NCBI RefSeq assembly: GCF_003217355.1
Contig: NZ_QJTK01000010.1
Span: 1 to 64,000 of the forward strand
DNA from: Rhodobacter viridis
GTDB taxonomy: Bacteria > Pseudomonadota > Alphaproteobacteria > Rhodobacterales > Rhodobacteraceae
Direction: 5' to 3'
DNA length: 64,000 nt
In this document: one piece after another, positions 23,427 to 32,012 of the stretch
Position numbering within the stretch: position 1 is the first letter of the stretch
How the letters are laid out: the number at the start of each line of letters is the position of its first letter
Notes under the pieces: generated by a model
What the model saw: only the letters and a program-made list of their open reading frames with translations
What the model was told of the DNA's origin: nothing
Databases searched by the model: none
Program-made: the position numbers and the translations under genes

Positions 23427-23547
23427 TGGGGGCGCTGCCCCCATACCCCCGAGATATTTGGGGCAAGATAAAGGAGGATCCCGGTTTCGGCTTTTATCTT
23501 GCCAAAAATATCTCGGGGGGAGGCGCAGCCGGGGGGCAGAGCCCCCC
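23427..23547. repeat. Composite palindromic intergenic element, copy A
   Basis: Three parts: hairpin TGGGGGC-GCT-GCCCCCA (23427-23443), a long inverted repeat with 27-nt arms (23446-23472 and 23493-23519, two mismatches; core GAGATATTTGGGGCAAGATA), and hairpin GGGGGGC-AGA-GCCCCCC (23531-23547). It lies at the 3' end of the amidase gene and upstream of rnpB. It shares its core with copies B to E. Confidence 0.85.
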
Positions 23548-23550
23548 TCC

Positions 23551-24239
23551 TCAGCTCGACCGCCAGGCGCCGCCATCCGAGCCGAAGCGCAGCGCCAGAT
23601 CGTTCAGCATCGCCATGTCGGTGGCATCGAGCGGGCCCGCATGGCGCGGGCGGAAACGAAGTCGAAACGCATCGAGCAGCACCTCGACCGGCGCCTCAGG
23701 GTAGCCGAAGGTTTCCGCCAGCGCAAGGAAGGCATCGGGCGTGACCGGCGGCAGGCGCCCCGCGGGCGCGGGCCAGATCGCCAGATCCTGTCGCGCTAGC
23801 CGCGCCCAGTCGAAGCGCGGGCCGGGGTCGATCTTGCGGCCGGGGGCACAATCGGAATGGGCGATCACCGCCTCGGGGCCAAGGCCCCAGCGCGCCATGA
23901 TCTCGGGCAGGAGCCGCTCCAGCGCGGCCATCTGCGGTTCGGGAAAGGGGGCGTCGCCGGTATTCGCCAGTTCGATGCCGATCGAGCGGGAGTTCACATC
24001 CTCCTGCCCCATCCAGCCGCCCGCCCGGCGTGCCAGGCGCGCATCGTTTCAGGCACAAGAGCCTCGACCGTGCCATCCTCACCGATCAGCCAATGCGCCG
24101 AGACCTCGGCCGCGGGATCGCAGAGCCGCTCACGCGCGAGCGCGCAACTGGTCATCCCGGTGTAATGCAGGACGATCAACTCGGGCTGCGCCCCGCCGCG
24201 CCGCTCTCCGAAATTCGGAGAGACGGGCGTTTCGGTCAT
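23551..24239 (-). pseudogene. N-acetylmuramoyl-L-alanine amidase (AmpD type), frameshifted
   Basis: The two halves of one amidase lie in different frames. The first (from ATG 24239) has LIVLHYTGM with the zinc His, then MRAWHAG, and stops at 23994. The second carries MGQEDVNSRSIGIELANTGD, HSDCAPGRKIDPGPRFDW (zinc His and catalytic Lys region) and runs to 23551. Restoring one G in the minus-strand run at about 24024-24026 would give HAGAGGWMGQEDVNSRS, the normal family sequence. This is either a sequencing error or a real one-base deletion. The enzyme would cleave peptide from muramic acid in wall recycling. Confidence 0.85.
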
Positions 24240-24922
24240 GGACGCGCCGCCTGGAAGGGCCGCGGGTCCCAGGCGCAGGCAAAGCCGTCGCCATCCGGGT
24301 CGAGGTTGCCCGGGTCCTTGACCGGGCCGCCCTTTTCCAGAAACGCGCGCTGCGCCAGATCGGTCGAGACGAATTTCGCGCAGGCCTTCTCGGTCGAGGT
24401 CATCTTGAAGCCGTTGCGCTCGTAGACCTTCTGGCCGAGCGTGTTGGTCGCCGACAGCGCATAAGCGGCGAGGTTCGGCCCGGCGGCGCCTGACCCCGTC
24501 ATGTCGGTGACCGGGGCGGGCTTCGTGCCATCGTAATGCGACATCGCATCCATCGGCACGCCCGGCGCGCGCGGTTGACCATTCACGCCGATATATTCCC
24601 CCGTCGCCGGATTGACCGGGGCCGATCCGGGCGTCGAGGGGGCGGTGGCGCGCAGCGCAGCGATCGCCTCGGCGCCGATCGTGCCCTGCGTCGTCTTTGC
24701 CGCCGCCGCATCAAGGGCCGCGGTATTGCCGTAGGCTGCGGTCGACTGACCGGCGGGCGGCAGCGCGGTCGAACTGACCGGCGCCCCCTGCAGAGCCGCT
24801 TCACGCTGCTGCTGATAGTTGTTGTAGTCGCCAAAGCCCACGCCCGCCGCCGAATTCGGCACCGAGGGCTCGCAAGCCGCCAGTGTCAGCCCCACCAACA
24901 CGAACCAGCCCGCATTCCGCAT
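24236..24922 (-). CDS. Lipoprotein with C-terminal Excalibur-like calcium-binding motif
   Basis: A 228-residue protein with a lipoprotein signal (MRNAGWFVLVGLTLAAC, lipobox LAAC). A long Ala/Pro/Thr-rich linker follows, then a compact C-terminal domain with two Cys and the motif DPDGDGFACAWDP, which resembles the DxDxDGxxC loop of Excalibur domains. It overlaps the amidase start by four bases, so the two wall-associated genes are coupled. The ATG at 24922 puts the lipobox at the right place; longer frames do not. Confidence 0.75.
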   Translation of the reverse strand: MRNAGWFVLVGLTLAACEPSVPNSAAGVGFGDYNNYQQQREAALQGAPVSSTALPPAGQSTAAYGNTAALDAAAAKTTQGTIGAEAIAALRATAPSTPGSAPVNPATGEYIGVNGQPRAPGVPMDAMSHYDGTKPAPVTDMTGSGAAGPNLAAYALSATNTLGQKVYERNGFKMTSTEKACAKFVSTDLAQRAFLEKGGPVKDPGNLDPDGDGFACAWDPRPFQAARP

Positions 24923-24933
24923 CGCCTGTCTCC

Positions 24934-26412
24934 TTACCACCATTTCGCCGGTTTCGCGGCAAAGCCCGCGGCGTTTTCCAGCACCAGCGCCTGATTGAGC
25001 AGATCGCCCTCTTCCCACGGACGGCCGATCAGCTGCAGCCCCATCGGCAGGCCCTTGGCATCGAGCCCGACCGGCACCGAAATCCCCGGCAGACCAGCGA
25101 GGTTCACGGTGACGGTGAAGACGTCGTTGAGATACATCTCGACCGGATCGGCATCCTTCATTTCGCCCAGCCCGAAGGCCGAGGAGGGCGTCGCAGGCGT
25201 CAGGATCGAATCGATCCCCGCCGCGAAAGCCTGATCGAAGTCCTGCTTGATCAGCGCCCGCACCCGCCGCGCACGGTTGTAATAGGCGTCGTAAAAGCCC
25301 GCCGAGAGCACATAGGTGCCGATCATGATGCGGCGCTGCACCTCGGGGCCGAAGCCCTCGGCGCGGGTCTTTTCATACATGTCGACGATGCCCTCGCCCG
25401 CCGACAGCTTCGCGCGGTGGCCGTAGCGGACACCATCGTACCGGGCCAGGTTCGAGGAGGCCTCGGCGGGCGCGATGACGTAATAGGCGGGCAGCGCGTA
25501 TTTCGTATGCGGCAGCGAGATTTCAACGATCTCGGCGCCCGCATCCTTGAGCATCGCGGTGCCGTCGGCCCAGAGCTTTTCGATCTCGGCGGGCATGCCG
25601 TCCATGCGGTATTCGCGCGGAATGCCGATCTTCTTGCCGCGGATGTCGCCGGTCAGCGCCGCTTCGAAATCCGGCACCGGAATATCGGCGCAGGTCGAAT
25701 CCTTGGCGTCGTTCGAGGCCATCGTGCCGAGCATGATCGCCGCATCGCGCACCGATTTCGTCATCGGCCCGGCCTGATCGAGCGACGACGCAAAGGCGAC
25801 GACGCCCCAGCGCGAAACGCGGCCATAGGTCGGCTTGATGCCGACGATGCCGGTGAAGGCGGCGGGCTGGCGGATCGAACCGCCGGTGTCGGTGCCGGTC
25901 GCGGCAAGGCACAGATCGGCAGCGACGGCTGCGGCCGAGCCACCGGAAGACCCGCCCGGCGTCAGTTGCCGGTCATCGACCTTCCACGGGCTCACCACCG
26001 GGCCGTAGCAGGCGGTTTCGTTGCTCGACCCCATGGCGAATTCGTCCATGGACAGCTTGCCCAGCATCACCGCGCCCGCATCCCAGAGGTTCTGCGTCAC
26101 GGTCGATTCATATTCCGGCTTGAAGCCCTCGAGAATGCGCGAAGCGGCCTGCGACGCGACGCCCTTGGTGCAGAACAGATCCTTGATGCCGAGCGGAATC
26201 CCGCACATCGCGGGGGCATCGCCCGCCTTGATCCGGGCATCGGCGGCTTTCGCCTGCGCCAGCGCGATCTCGGGCGTCTTGGCGCAGAAGGCATTCAGCG
26301 CGCCCGCGGCGTCGATTTCCGCAAGGCAGGCCTCAGTGATCTCGACCGAGGTCACTTCGCCCTTTTTCAGCGCATCGCGCGCGGCGGCGATCGTCAGTTT
26401 GTTCAGGCTCAT
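24934..26412 (-). CDS. gatA: Glutamyl-tRNA(Gln)/aspartyl-tRNA(Asn) amidotransferase subunit A
   Basis: A 492-residue amidase-signature enzyme that supplies ammonia from glutamine to convert misacylated tRNA. The catalytic triad region is complete: Lys in [15 protein letters not shown], the cis-Ser in [14 protein letters not shown], and the nucleophile Ser loop [12 protein letters not shown]. It overlaps gatC by four bases. gatB is not adjacent and must lie elsewhere. Confidence 0.95.
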   Translation of the reverse strand: MSLNKLTIAAARDALKKGEVTSVEITEACLAEIDAAGALNAFCAKTPEIALAQAKAADARIKAGDAPAMCGIPLGIKDLFCTKGVASQAASRILEGFKPEYESTVTQNLWDAGAVMLGKLSMDEFAMGSSNETACYGPVVSPWKVDDRQLTPGGSSGGSAAAVAADLCLAATGTDTGGSIRQPAAFTGIVGIKPTYGRVSRWGVVAFASSLDQAGPMTKSVRDAAIMLGTMASNDAKDSTCADIPVPDFEAALTGDIRGKKIGIPREYRMDGMPAEIEKLWADGTAMLKDAGAEIVEISLPHTKYALPAYYVIAPAEASSNLARYDGVRYGHRAKLSAGEGIVDMYEKTRAEGFGPEVQRRIMIGTYVLSAGFYDAYYNRARRVRALIKQDFDQAFAAGIDSILTPATPSSAFGLGEMKDADPVEMYLNDVFTVTVNLAGLPGISVPVGLDAKGLPMGLQLIGRPWEEGDLLNQALVLENAAGFAAKPAKWW

Positions 26413-26696
26413 TCGACCACCTTCGGCACGGCAAAGAAGCCCTCGCGGGCATCGGGGGCGTTCTTCAGCACGGCGTCGGGATAGTTCCCGTCCGTCACCA
26501 CATCGGTGCGCCGTTTCAGCCGCATCGGCGTGACCGAGGTCATCGGCTCGATGCCGTCCACGTTCACTTCGTTGAGCTGTTCCATGAAGGTCAGAATGCC
26601 CGAGAGCTGCTCGGCCAGTTTCGGCAGGTCGGTTTCGGCCACGCGAATGCGCGCCAGATGCGCCACCTTGCGGGCGGTGTCGATGTCGATGGACAT
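26409..26696 (-). CDS. gatC: Glutamyl-tRNA(Gln) amidotransferase subunit C
   Basis: A 95-residue subunit that clamps GatA to GatB. The family start [17 protein letters not shown] and the centre [18 protein letters not shown] are present. It is coupled to gatA by an ATGA overlap. The frame is open far upstream, but the ATG at 26696 gives the normal length. Confidence 0.94.
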   Translation of the reverse strand: MSIDIDTARKVAHLARIRVAETDLPKLAEQLSGILTFMEQLNEVNVDGIEPMTSVTPMRLKRRTDVVTDGNYPDAVLKNAPDAREGFFAVPKVVE

Positions 26697-26810
26697 GGGT
26701 GACTCCGGTTGACTTGGGCCGGGTTTAGCGTCCGGGGGCGGGTGATTCAAGCGCCGCTTCCCTTTCGGGCCGCCTGCGCTAGACTTTGCGCGGAAAATGG
26801 GAGGAGCGGC

Positions 26811-27503
26811 ATGAAACTGACATGGCTTGGGCATTCCGGGTTTCGGCTGGACATCGAAAGCGCGGTGATCCTGATCGACCCGTGGCTGAGCGGCAATCCG
26901 ATGTTCCCGATGGCGCGCCGCGCCGAGGCGCTGGCGGGCGCGACGCATATTCTTCTGACGCATGGGCATGGCGATCATTCGGCCGACACTCTGGCGCTGG
27001 CGCGGGAATTGGGCGTTCCGGTCGTCGGGATCTATGACACGATCAGCCATTGGGAAGCGGCCGAGGGGATCGCGGGCGTCGGCTTCAACAAGGGCGGCAC
27101 GGTCGATCTGGGGGGCGCCAAGGTGACGATGGTGCCCGCCTCGCATTCCTCCTCGATGAGCGGCCCGAATGGTCCGATCTATACCGGGACCGAGTCGGGC
27201 TACATGATCGCGGGGGAAGGCCGGATGATCTATGTCTCGGGCGACACCGGGATTTCGGCGGAGATGGGCTGGATGGGCGAGTATTTCCGCCCCGACATCG
27301 GGATCCTGTCCGCGGGCGGGCATTTCACCATGGACATGAAGGCCGCCGCCTGGGCCGCGAAGAAGTATTTCGATTTCAAGGTGGTGGTGCCCTGCCACTA
27401 CCGCACCTTCCCGTTGCTGGAGCAATCCGCGAAGGTGCTGGCCGATGGCTTGCCCGGCGTGCAGGTGATCGAGCCCGAGGTGATGGTGTCGATCGCGCTT
27501 TGA
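26811..27503 (+). CDS. UPF0173 metal-dependent hydrolase (metallo-beta-lactamase fold)
   Basis: A 230-residue metallo-beta-lactamase-fold protein. Metal ligands are seen in LTHGHGDHSADT (HxHxDH), in PASHSSSMSG, in SGDTGISAEM (Asp) and in PCHYRTFP (His). The start MKLTWLGHSGFRLDIESAVI and length match the UPF0173/YtkL group, whose substrate is unknown. GGGAGGAG precedes the ATG. It diverges from gatC. Confidence 0.92.
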   Translation: MKLTWLGHSGFRLDIESAVILIDPWLSGNPMFPMARRAEALAGATHILLTHGHGDHSADTLALARELGVPVVGIYDTISHWEAAEGIAGVGFNKGGTVDLGGAKVTMVPASHSSSMSGPNGPIYTGTESGYMIAGEGRMIYVSGDTGISAEMGWMGEYFRPDIGILSAGGHFTMDMKAAAWAAKKYFDFKVVVPCHYRTFPLLEQSAKVLADGLPGVQVIEPEVMVSIAL

Positions 27504-27587
27504 CCGGGACGATTTGACCGAGGCCATCGCCGAGGTCACGCGCCACATCGGCCCCCTGACCGCCGGGGGCCCAAAGGCCCTCGGCCT

Positions 27588-27613
27588 GCGCCCGCCCCGC
27601 CATCGGCGGGCGC
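27588..27613 (+). terminator. Stem-loop after the UPF0173 gene
   Basis: GCGCCCGCC-CCGCCATC-GGCGGGCGC is a perfect 9-bp stem with an 8-nt loop, 85 nt after the stop. Only ATTC follows, so it is a weak terminator candidate. The surrounding 287-nt gap up to ffs shows no gene. Confidence 0.4.
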
Positions 27614-27754
27614 ATTCGCGCCGCCGGGGCAGGCGCCGGCCTCTCGCGTGCTTGGGGAAATGGTCTTGCAAACCGCGTTGCCCTGTCGGGCGGGGAAAAG
27701 CGGTGCTTTTCCTGATCCGCCCGAAACCGCGACGAACAGGAGAGCACAGCCCGC

Positions 27755-27783
27755 TTGCAAGCCATCGCATCCGCCTCTATATG
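27755..27783 (+). promoter_or_regulatory. Promoter of ffs
   Basis: TTGCAA (27755-27760), a 17-nt spacer, and TATATG (27778-27783) lie 7 nt upstream of the SRP RNA 5' end, where a sigma70 promoter is expected. Confidence 0.65.
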
Positions 27784-27790
27784 AGCCCTT

Positions 27791-27884
27791 GAGAGGTTGG
27801 CGCGGGCGAGCGCCTCGCCAACCCGGTCAGGTCCGGAAGGAAGCAGCCGCAACGAGCCCCGCTTGGGTCGATGTCCAGCCTCTC
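27791..27884 (+). ncRNA. ffs: Signal recognition particle RNA (4.5S)
   Basis: The universally conserved loop GGTCAGGTCCGGAAGGAAGC is present, and the ends pair (GAGAGGTTGG with CCAGCCTCTC), giving the single long hairpin of the small bacterial SRP RNA, about 94 nt. It binds Ffh for co-translational membrane targeting. It lies directly upstream of dnaX, a common arrangement in this class. Confidence 0.95.
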
Positions 27885-27976
27885 ACCCCTCCCCCCTTCG
27901 AAGCCCCACCCGACCAAGGGATCGGTTTGACTTGCGCGCCCCCGCGCGTAAAGTGGCGCCGAACCGAGGAGACCCC

Positions 27977-29746
27977 ATGACCGACGCCGACAGCCCCGCC
28001 GCGACCTCTTCGGGCTATCAGGTCCTTGCCCGCAAATACCGCCCCGCCACCTTCGCCGACCTGATCGGGCAAGAGGCGATGGTGCGCACGCTGAAGAACG
28101 CCTTCGCGGCGTCGCGGATCGCGCAGGCCTTCATCATGACCGGCATCCGCGGCACCGGCAAAACCACCACCGCGCGGATCATCGCCAAGGGGCTGAACTG
28201 CATCGGCCCCGATGGCACCGGCCAGCCCACGACCGAGCCCTGCCTCGTCTGCGAACATTGCCGCGCCATCGCCGAGGGCCGTCATGTCGACGTGCTGGAG
28301 ATGGACGCCGCCTCGCGCACCGGGGTCGGCGATATCCGCGAAATCATCGAAAGCGTGAACTACCGGGCGGCCTCGGCGCGCTACAAGGTCTATATCATCG
28401 ACGAAGTGCACATGCTGTCGACCTCGGCCTTCAACGCGCTCTTGAAAACGCTCGAAGAACCGCCCGCGCATGTGAAATTCATCTTCGCCACCACCGAGAT
28501 CCGCAAGGTTCCGGTCACGGTCCTGTCGCGCTGCCAACGCTTTGACCTCCGCCGGATCGAGCCCGAGGTGATGATCAACCACCTCTCGAAAGTGGCGACC
28601 AAGGAAAACGCGCAAATCGCCGAAGACGCGCTGGCGCTGATCACGCGCGCGGCCGAAGGCTCGGTCCGCGATGCGATGTCGCTGCTTGATCAGGCGATCA
28701 GCCACGGCGCGGGGGAAACGACGGCCGATCAGGTCCGCGCGATGCTCGGCCTTGCCGACCGCGCCCGGGTGCTCGATCTCTTCGACATGATCCTCAAGGG
28801 CGATGCGGCCGCCGCGCTGACCGAACTTGGCGCGCAATACAGTGACGGCGCCGATCCGATGGCGGTGCTGCGCGATCTGGCCGAGATCACGCATTGGGTG
28901 TCCGTCATCAAGATCACGCCGGAGGCCGCCGAAGACCCGACCGTTCCGCCCGAGGAACGCACCCGCGGTCAGGCGCTGGCGCAGGCGATCCCGATGCGAG
29001 TGCTGTCGCGCCTCTGGCAGATGCTCTTGAAGGCGATCGAGGAAGTGTCCTCGGCGCCGAATGCGATGATGGCGGCGGAAATGGCGCTTATCCGGTTGAC
29101 CCATGTCGCCGACCTGCCCGACCCCGAAACGCTGATGCGCAAGGTGATGGCGGGCCCCGGCGCCTCGGGCGGGCATGGCCCGTCGCAAGGCGGTGGGGGG
29201 GGTGGCGGTCCGCGCGCGGAAGCCACGACGCGGCACATGCTGGGCGGGCGGCCGCTTTCGACGCAAGGCTCGGCGGCGCTGGCGGTCTCGCCCGCGGCTT
29301 CGGCCTTGGCGAAATACGCGCGGTTTGAGGATGTCGTGGCGCTGATCGGCCGGATGCGCGACGTGAAGCTTTTGGTCGAGGTCGAAAAGGGCGTGCGGCT
29401 GGTGCATTACGCGCCGGGCCGGATCGAATTCGAGCCCGCGCCGGGGGCGCCGCGCGATCTGGCGCAAACCCTGGCCCAGCGGCTGCAAGGCTGGACCGGC
29501 GCACGCTGGGGCGTTTCGGTCGTCTCCGAAGGCGGCGCCGCCACGATCGACGAGACGCGCAATGCCGCGACGCTCGCCGCCGAAGCCGAGGCACTGGCAG
29601 AAAACCGCGTCGTGCAGGCGATCTTCGCCGCCTTCCCGCAGGCCAAGTTCGAAGAAATCGTGCTCTCCGACGCGCTTGAGGCCGAACAGGCCGCCGAGGC
29701 CCTGCCCGAGGTCGAGGACGAATGGGACCCGTTCGAGGACGGCTGA
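27977..29746 (+). CDS. dnaX: DNA polymerase III subunit tau (gamma/tau)
   Basis: A 589-residue clamp-loader ATPase. Walker A GIRGTGKTTTAR, zinc cysteines in CLVCEHC, the Walker B-like DEVHML, and sensor SRCQRFDLRR are all present in domains I-II. Domain III ends near residue 390. A glycine-rich linker encoded by an eight-G tract (29195-29202, codon 407) is followed by the tau-specific C-terminus that contacts DnaB and polymerase. GAGGAG precedes the ATG at 27977. It starts the dnaX-ybaB-recR cluster. Confidence 0.96.
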   Translation: MTDADSPAATSSGYQVLARKYRPATFADLIGQEAMVRTLKNAFAASRIAQAFIMTGIRGTGKTTTARIIAKGLNCIGPDGTGQPTTEPCLVCEHCRAIAEGRHVDVLEMDAASRTGVGDIREIIESVNYRAASARYKVYIIDEVHMLSTSAFNALLKTLEEPPAHVKFIFATTEIRKVPVTVLSRCQRFDLRRIEPEVMINHLSKVATKENAQIAEDALALITRAAEGSVRDAMSLLDQAISHGAGETTADQVRAMLGLADRARVLDLFDMILKGDAAAALTELGAQYSDGADPMAVLRDLAEITHWVSVIKITPEAAEDPTVPPEERTRGQALAQAIPMRVLSRLWQMLLKAIEEVSSAPNAMMAAEMALIRLTHVADLPDPETLMRKVMAGPGASGGHGPSQGGGGGGGPRAEATTRHMLGGRPLSTQGSAALAVSPAASALAKYARFEDVVALIGRMRDVKLLVEVEKGVRLVHYAPGRIEFEPAPGAPRDLAQTLAQRLQGWTGARWGVSVVSEGGAATIDETRNAATLAAEAEALAENRVVQAIFAAFPQAKFEEIVLSDALEAEQAAEALPEVEDEWDPFEDG

Positions 29747-29825
29747 CCCCCTGCGGCGCCGACTGCCTTGCCCCGACGGCGGGCGATGCTTATCTGTGAC
29801 CCGCGAAACCGATCGGAGGACCACG

Positions 29826-30170
29826 ATGTTCAAGGGACTGGGGCAGCTTGGCGACATGGCCAAGATGATGAAGGCGGCCAAGGAAATGCAGGAGCGCATG
29901 CTGACCCTGCAGGAAGATCTGGGCCGGATGATCGTCATTGGCGAAGCGGGCGGCGGTCTGGTCAAGGCCCGCGTCACCGCCAAGGGCGAGCTGACGGGGC
30001 TCGAAATCGACCCGACGATCCTTGTCGCTTCGGAAAAGGAAGTGGTCGAGGATCTGATCGTCGCCGCGGTGAAAGACGCGCAGGCGCGCGCGCAGGACAA
30101 GGCAGGCGAGGAACAGCGCAAGCTGATGACCGAGCTTGGTCTGCCCGCCGACATGGGCCTGCCCGGCTGA
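29826..30170 (+). CDS. ybaB: YbaB/EbfC nucleoid-associated protein
   Basis: A 114-residue DNA-binding protein. The family start [20 protein letters not shown], the [20 protein letters not shown] strand region and the C-terminal helix [11 protein letters not shown] are typical. It lies between dnaX and recR as in most proteobacteria. Its stop is one base before the recR start. Confidence 0.95.
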   Translation: MFKGLGQLGDMAKMMKAAKEMQERMLTLQEDLGRMIVIGEAGGGLVKARVTAKGELTGLEIDPTILVASEKEVVEDLIVAAVKDAQARAQDKAGEEQRKLMTELGLPADMGLPG

Positions 30171-30171
30171 G

Positions 30172-30771
30172 ATGAGCGGCCCCCGCGACGAGATCGAGGC
30201 GCTGATCGCGCTGATGGCGCGACTGCCGGGGCTTGGCCCCCGCTCGGCCCGTCGCGCGGTGCTGCATCTTCTGCGCAAACGTGAGGGGCAGATGGCGCCC
30301 CTTGCGGCGGCTCTCGCTCGGGTGGCCGAAGCCGCCCGCGACTGCCCCCGCTGCGGCAATATCGCGGTCGGCGCCACCTGCGAGATCTGCGACAGCCCCG
30401 CCCGAGCCACCGGCGAGATCTGCGTCGTCGAGGATGTGGCCGACCTCTGGGCGATGGAACGCGGCGGCGCCTTCAAGGGCCGCTATCATGTGCTGGGCGG
30501 CACGCTCTCTGCCCTTGACGCGATCGGCCCCGAGGAATTGCGCATCCCGCACCTTATCGCCCGTGTCCGCGACGAAGCGGTGGGCGAGGTGATCCTTGCG
30601 CTGAATGCCACGGTCGAGGGGCAGACGACCGCCCATTACATCGCCGAGGCGCTGGAGGGCACGGGGGCACGCGTAACCTCGCTTGCCCAGGGCGTGCCGA
30701 TCGGGGGCGAGCTGGATTATCTCGACGACGGCACGATCTCGGCGGCCTTGCGGGCAAGGCGGGCCCTCTGA
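30172..30771 (+). CDS. recR: Recombination mediator RecR
   Basis: A 199-residue RecFOR-pathway protein. The N-terminal helix-hairpin-helix is [17 protein letters not shown], the zinc finger is [16 protein letters not shown], and the TOPRIM core follows ([16 protein letters not shown]). It loads RecA at ssDNA gaps. Its stop overlaps the next start (TGATG). Confidence 0.96.
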   Translation: MSGPRDEIEALIALMARLPGLGPRSARRAVLHLLRKREGQMAPLAAALARVAEAARDCPRCGNIAVGATCEICDSPARATGEICVVEDVADLWAMERGGAFKGRYHVLGGTLSALDAIGPEELRIPHLIARVRDEAVGEVILALNATVEGQTTAHYIAEALEGTGARVTSLAQGVPIGGELDYLDDGTISAALRARRAL

Positions 30772-31118
30772 TGGGCACGAGCGCGGAAACGGTTGCGTTC
30801 TTTCTGGAACAGCTCGAGGGCCGCGACGTCAGCGCGCGCAAGATGTTCGGCGAATACGGCATCTATGCCGCGGGCAAGATGGTGGCGCTGATCTGCGACG
30901 ACACCCTGTTTGTGCGCCCGATCCCCGAGGCCGCGACCTATCTTGGCACCCCGGTCGAAGGCCTGCCCTACCCCGGCGCGAAACCACATTACCGCATCGA
31001 GGCCGACCTGTGGGAAGACGCCGACTGGCTTTGGGGCCTGATCGCGTTGATGGCGCGCACACTTCCGGAACCCAAGCCGAAAGCGCGTAAACCCGCTAAA
31101 CCAAAGGGTCATGGTTAA
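30771..31118 (+). CDS. TfoX N-terminal domain protein
   Basis: A 115-residue protein matching the TfoX/Sxy N-terminal domain (RKMFGEYGIYAAGKMVALIC and a YRIEADLWEDADWLW region) but lacking the C-terminal domain of competence regulators. A basic Lys/Pro tail ends it (PKPKARKPAKPKGHG). It is translationally coupled to recR by a one-base overlap. Whether it has a DNA-uptake role is unknown. Confidence 0.85.
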   Translation: MGTSAETVAFFLEQLEGRDVSARKMFGEYGIYAAGKMVALICDDTLFVRPIPEAATYLGTPVEGLPYPGAKPHYRIEADLWEDADWLWGLIALMARTLPEPKPKARKPAKPKGHG

Positions 31119-31192
31119 GCCATCCTCAAGAAGCATTGATCCCACCCCCGCCCGGGTCTATCAGGGGGAAAAGCTTGCTGCGGGTGTTGCCG

Positions 31193-31858
31193 ATGAACCG
31201 CCTTTATCACGTTGCTCTCTCGCCCTTTTGCCGCAAGGTGCGGCTGACCTTGGCGGAAAAACGCATCGAGGTCGAACTGGTCGAAGAGCGTTACTGGGAA
31301 AAAAGCACCGACTTCCTGCGCCGCAACCCGGCCGGGAAAGTGCCTGTGCTGCGCTATGACAACCGGCTGTTTTCGGAAAGTCAGGCGATCTGCGAATATC
31401 TCGACGAGGTCGTTCCGACGCCCTCGCTGATGCCGCGCGACGCCGATGCGCGCTACGAGGTCCGCCGCCTCTGCACCTGGTTCGATGACAAGTTCAACAC
31501 CGAGGTCACCGCCAAGGTGATGGGCGAACGGGTCTGGAAAAAGGTGCAGAAAAAGGGCTATCCGGACAGCAAGACGGTCAAGGAAGGCCTTGGCGCGATC
31601 AAATATCACATCGATTACATGGCCTGGCTGCTCGATAGCCGCCGCTGGCTGGCGGGCGACGTGATGACGCTGGCCGATTTCGCCGCCGCCGCGCATCTGA
31701 GCTGCCTTGACTATATTTCGGACGTGGACTGGCACCGCTCGGAAGCGGTCAAGGAATGGTATGCGAAAATCAAGTCGCGCCCGGCCTTCCGCTCGCTTCT
31801 GGCCGATCAGCTGCCCGGCGTGCCGCCCTCGCCGCAATATGCCGAGCTTGATTTCTGA
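31193..31858 (+). CDS. Glutathione S-transferase family protein
   Basis: A 221-residue protein with an N-terminal thioredoxin-like domain (LSPFCRKVRLTLAEK, the Ser/Cys at the active-site position, GKVPVLRYDN with the cis-Pro, and FSESQAICEYLDE binding glutathione). A helical C-terminal domain follows (VMTLADFAAAAHLSCLDY). The substrate is unknown. The ATG at 31193 gives the domain start. Composite repeat element B follows the stop. Confidence 0.88.
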   Translation: MNRLYHVALSPFCRKVRLTLAEKRIEVELVEERYWEKSTDFLRRNPAGKVPVLRYDNRLFSESQAICEYLDEVVPTPSLMPRDADARYEVRRLCTWFDDKFNTEVTAKVMGERVWKKVQKKGYPDSKTVKEGLGAIKYHIDYMAWLLDSRRWLAGDVMTLADFAAAAHLSCLDYISDVDWHRSEAVKEWYAKIKSRPAFRSLLADQLPGVPPSPQYAELDF

Positions 31859-31867
31859 GACCGGAGA

Positions 31868-32001
31868 GGGGGGCTCTGCCCCCCGTCCGCAAGCGGACTC
31901 CCCCCGAGATATTTGCGGCAAGATAAATCATAACCCATTTATCTTGCCACAAATATCTCGGGGGTGAATTTGCCGTCAGGCAAAGAGGGGGCAGCGCCCC
32001 C
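31868..32001. repeat. Composite palindromic intergenic element, copy B
   Basis: From left to right: hairpin GGGGGGC-TCT-GCCCCCC (31868-31884), small hairpin GTCCGC-AA-GCGGAC (31885-31898), long inverted repeat with 28-nt arms and one mismatch (31901-31928 and 31937-31964; core GAGATATTTGCGGCAAGATA), small hairpin TTTGCC-GTCA-GGCAAA (31969-31984), and hairpin GGGGGC-AGC-GCCCCC (31987-32001). It fills the gap between the glutathione transferase gene and queG and probably acts as a terminator. Confidence 0.9.
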
Positions 32002-32012
32002 TGCCCCGGCTC

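Noticed and set aside
27827-30154. A 775-codon minus-strand open frame opposite dnaX and ybaB
   Set aside because: It is a shadow of the dnaX-ybaB genes and also crosses the SRP RNA gene.
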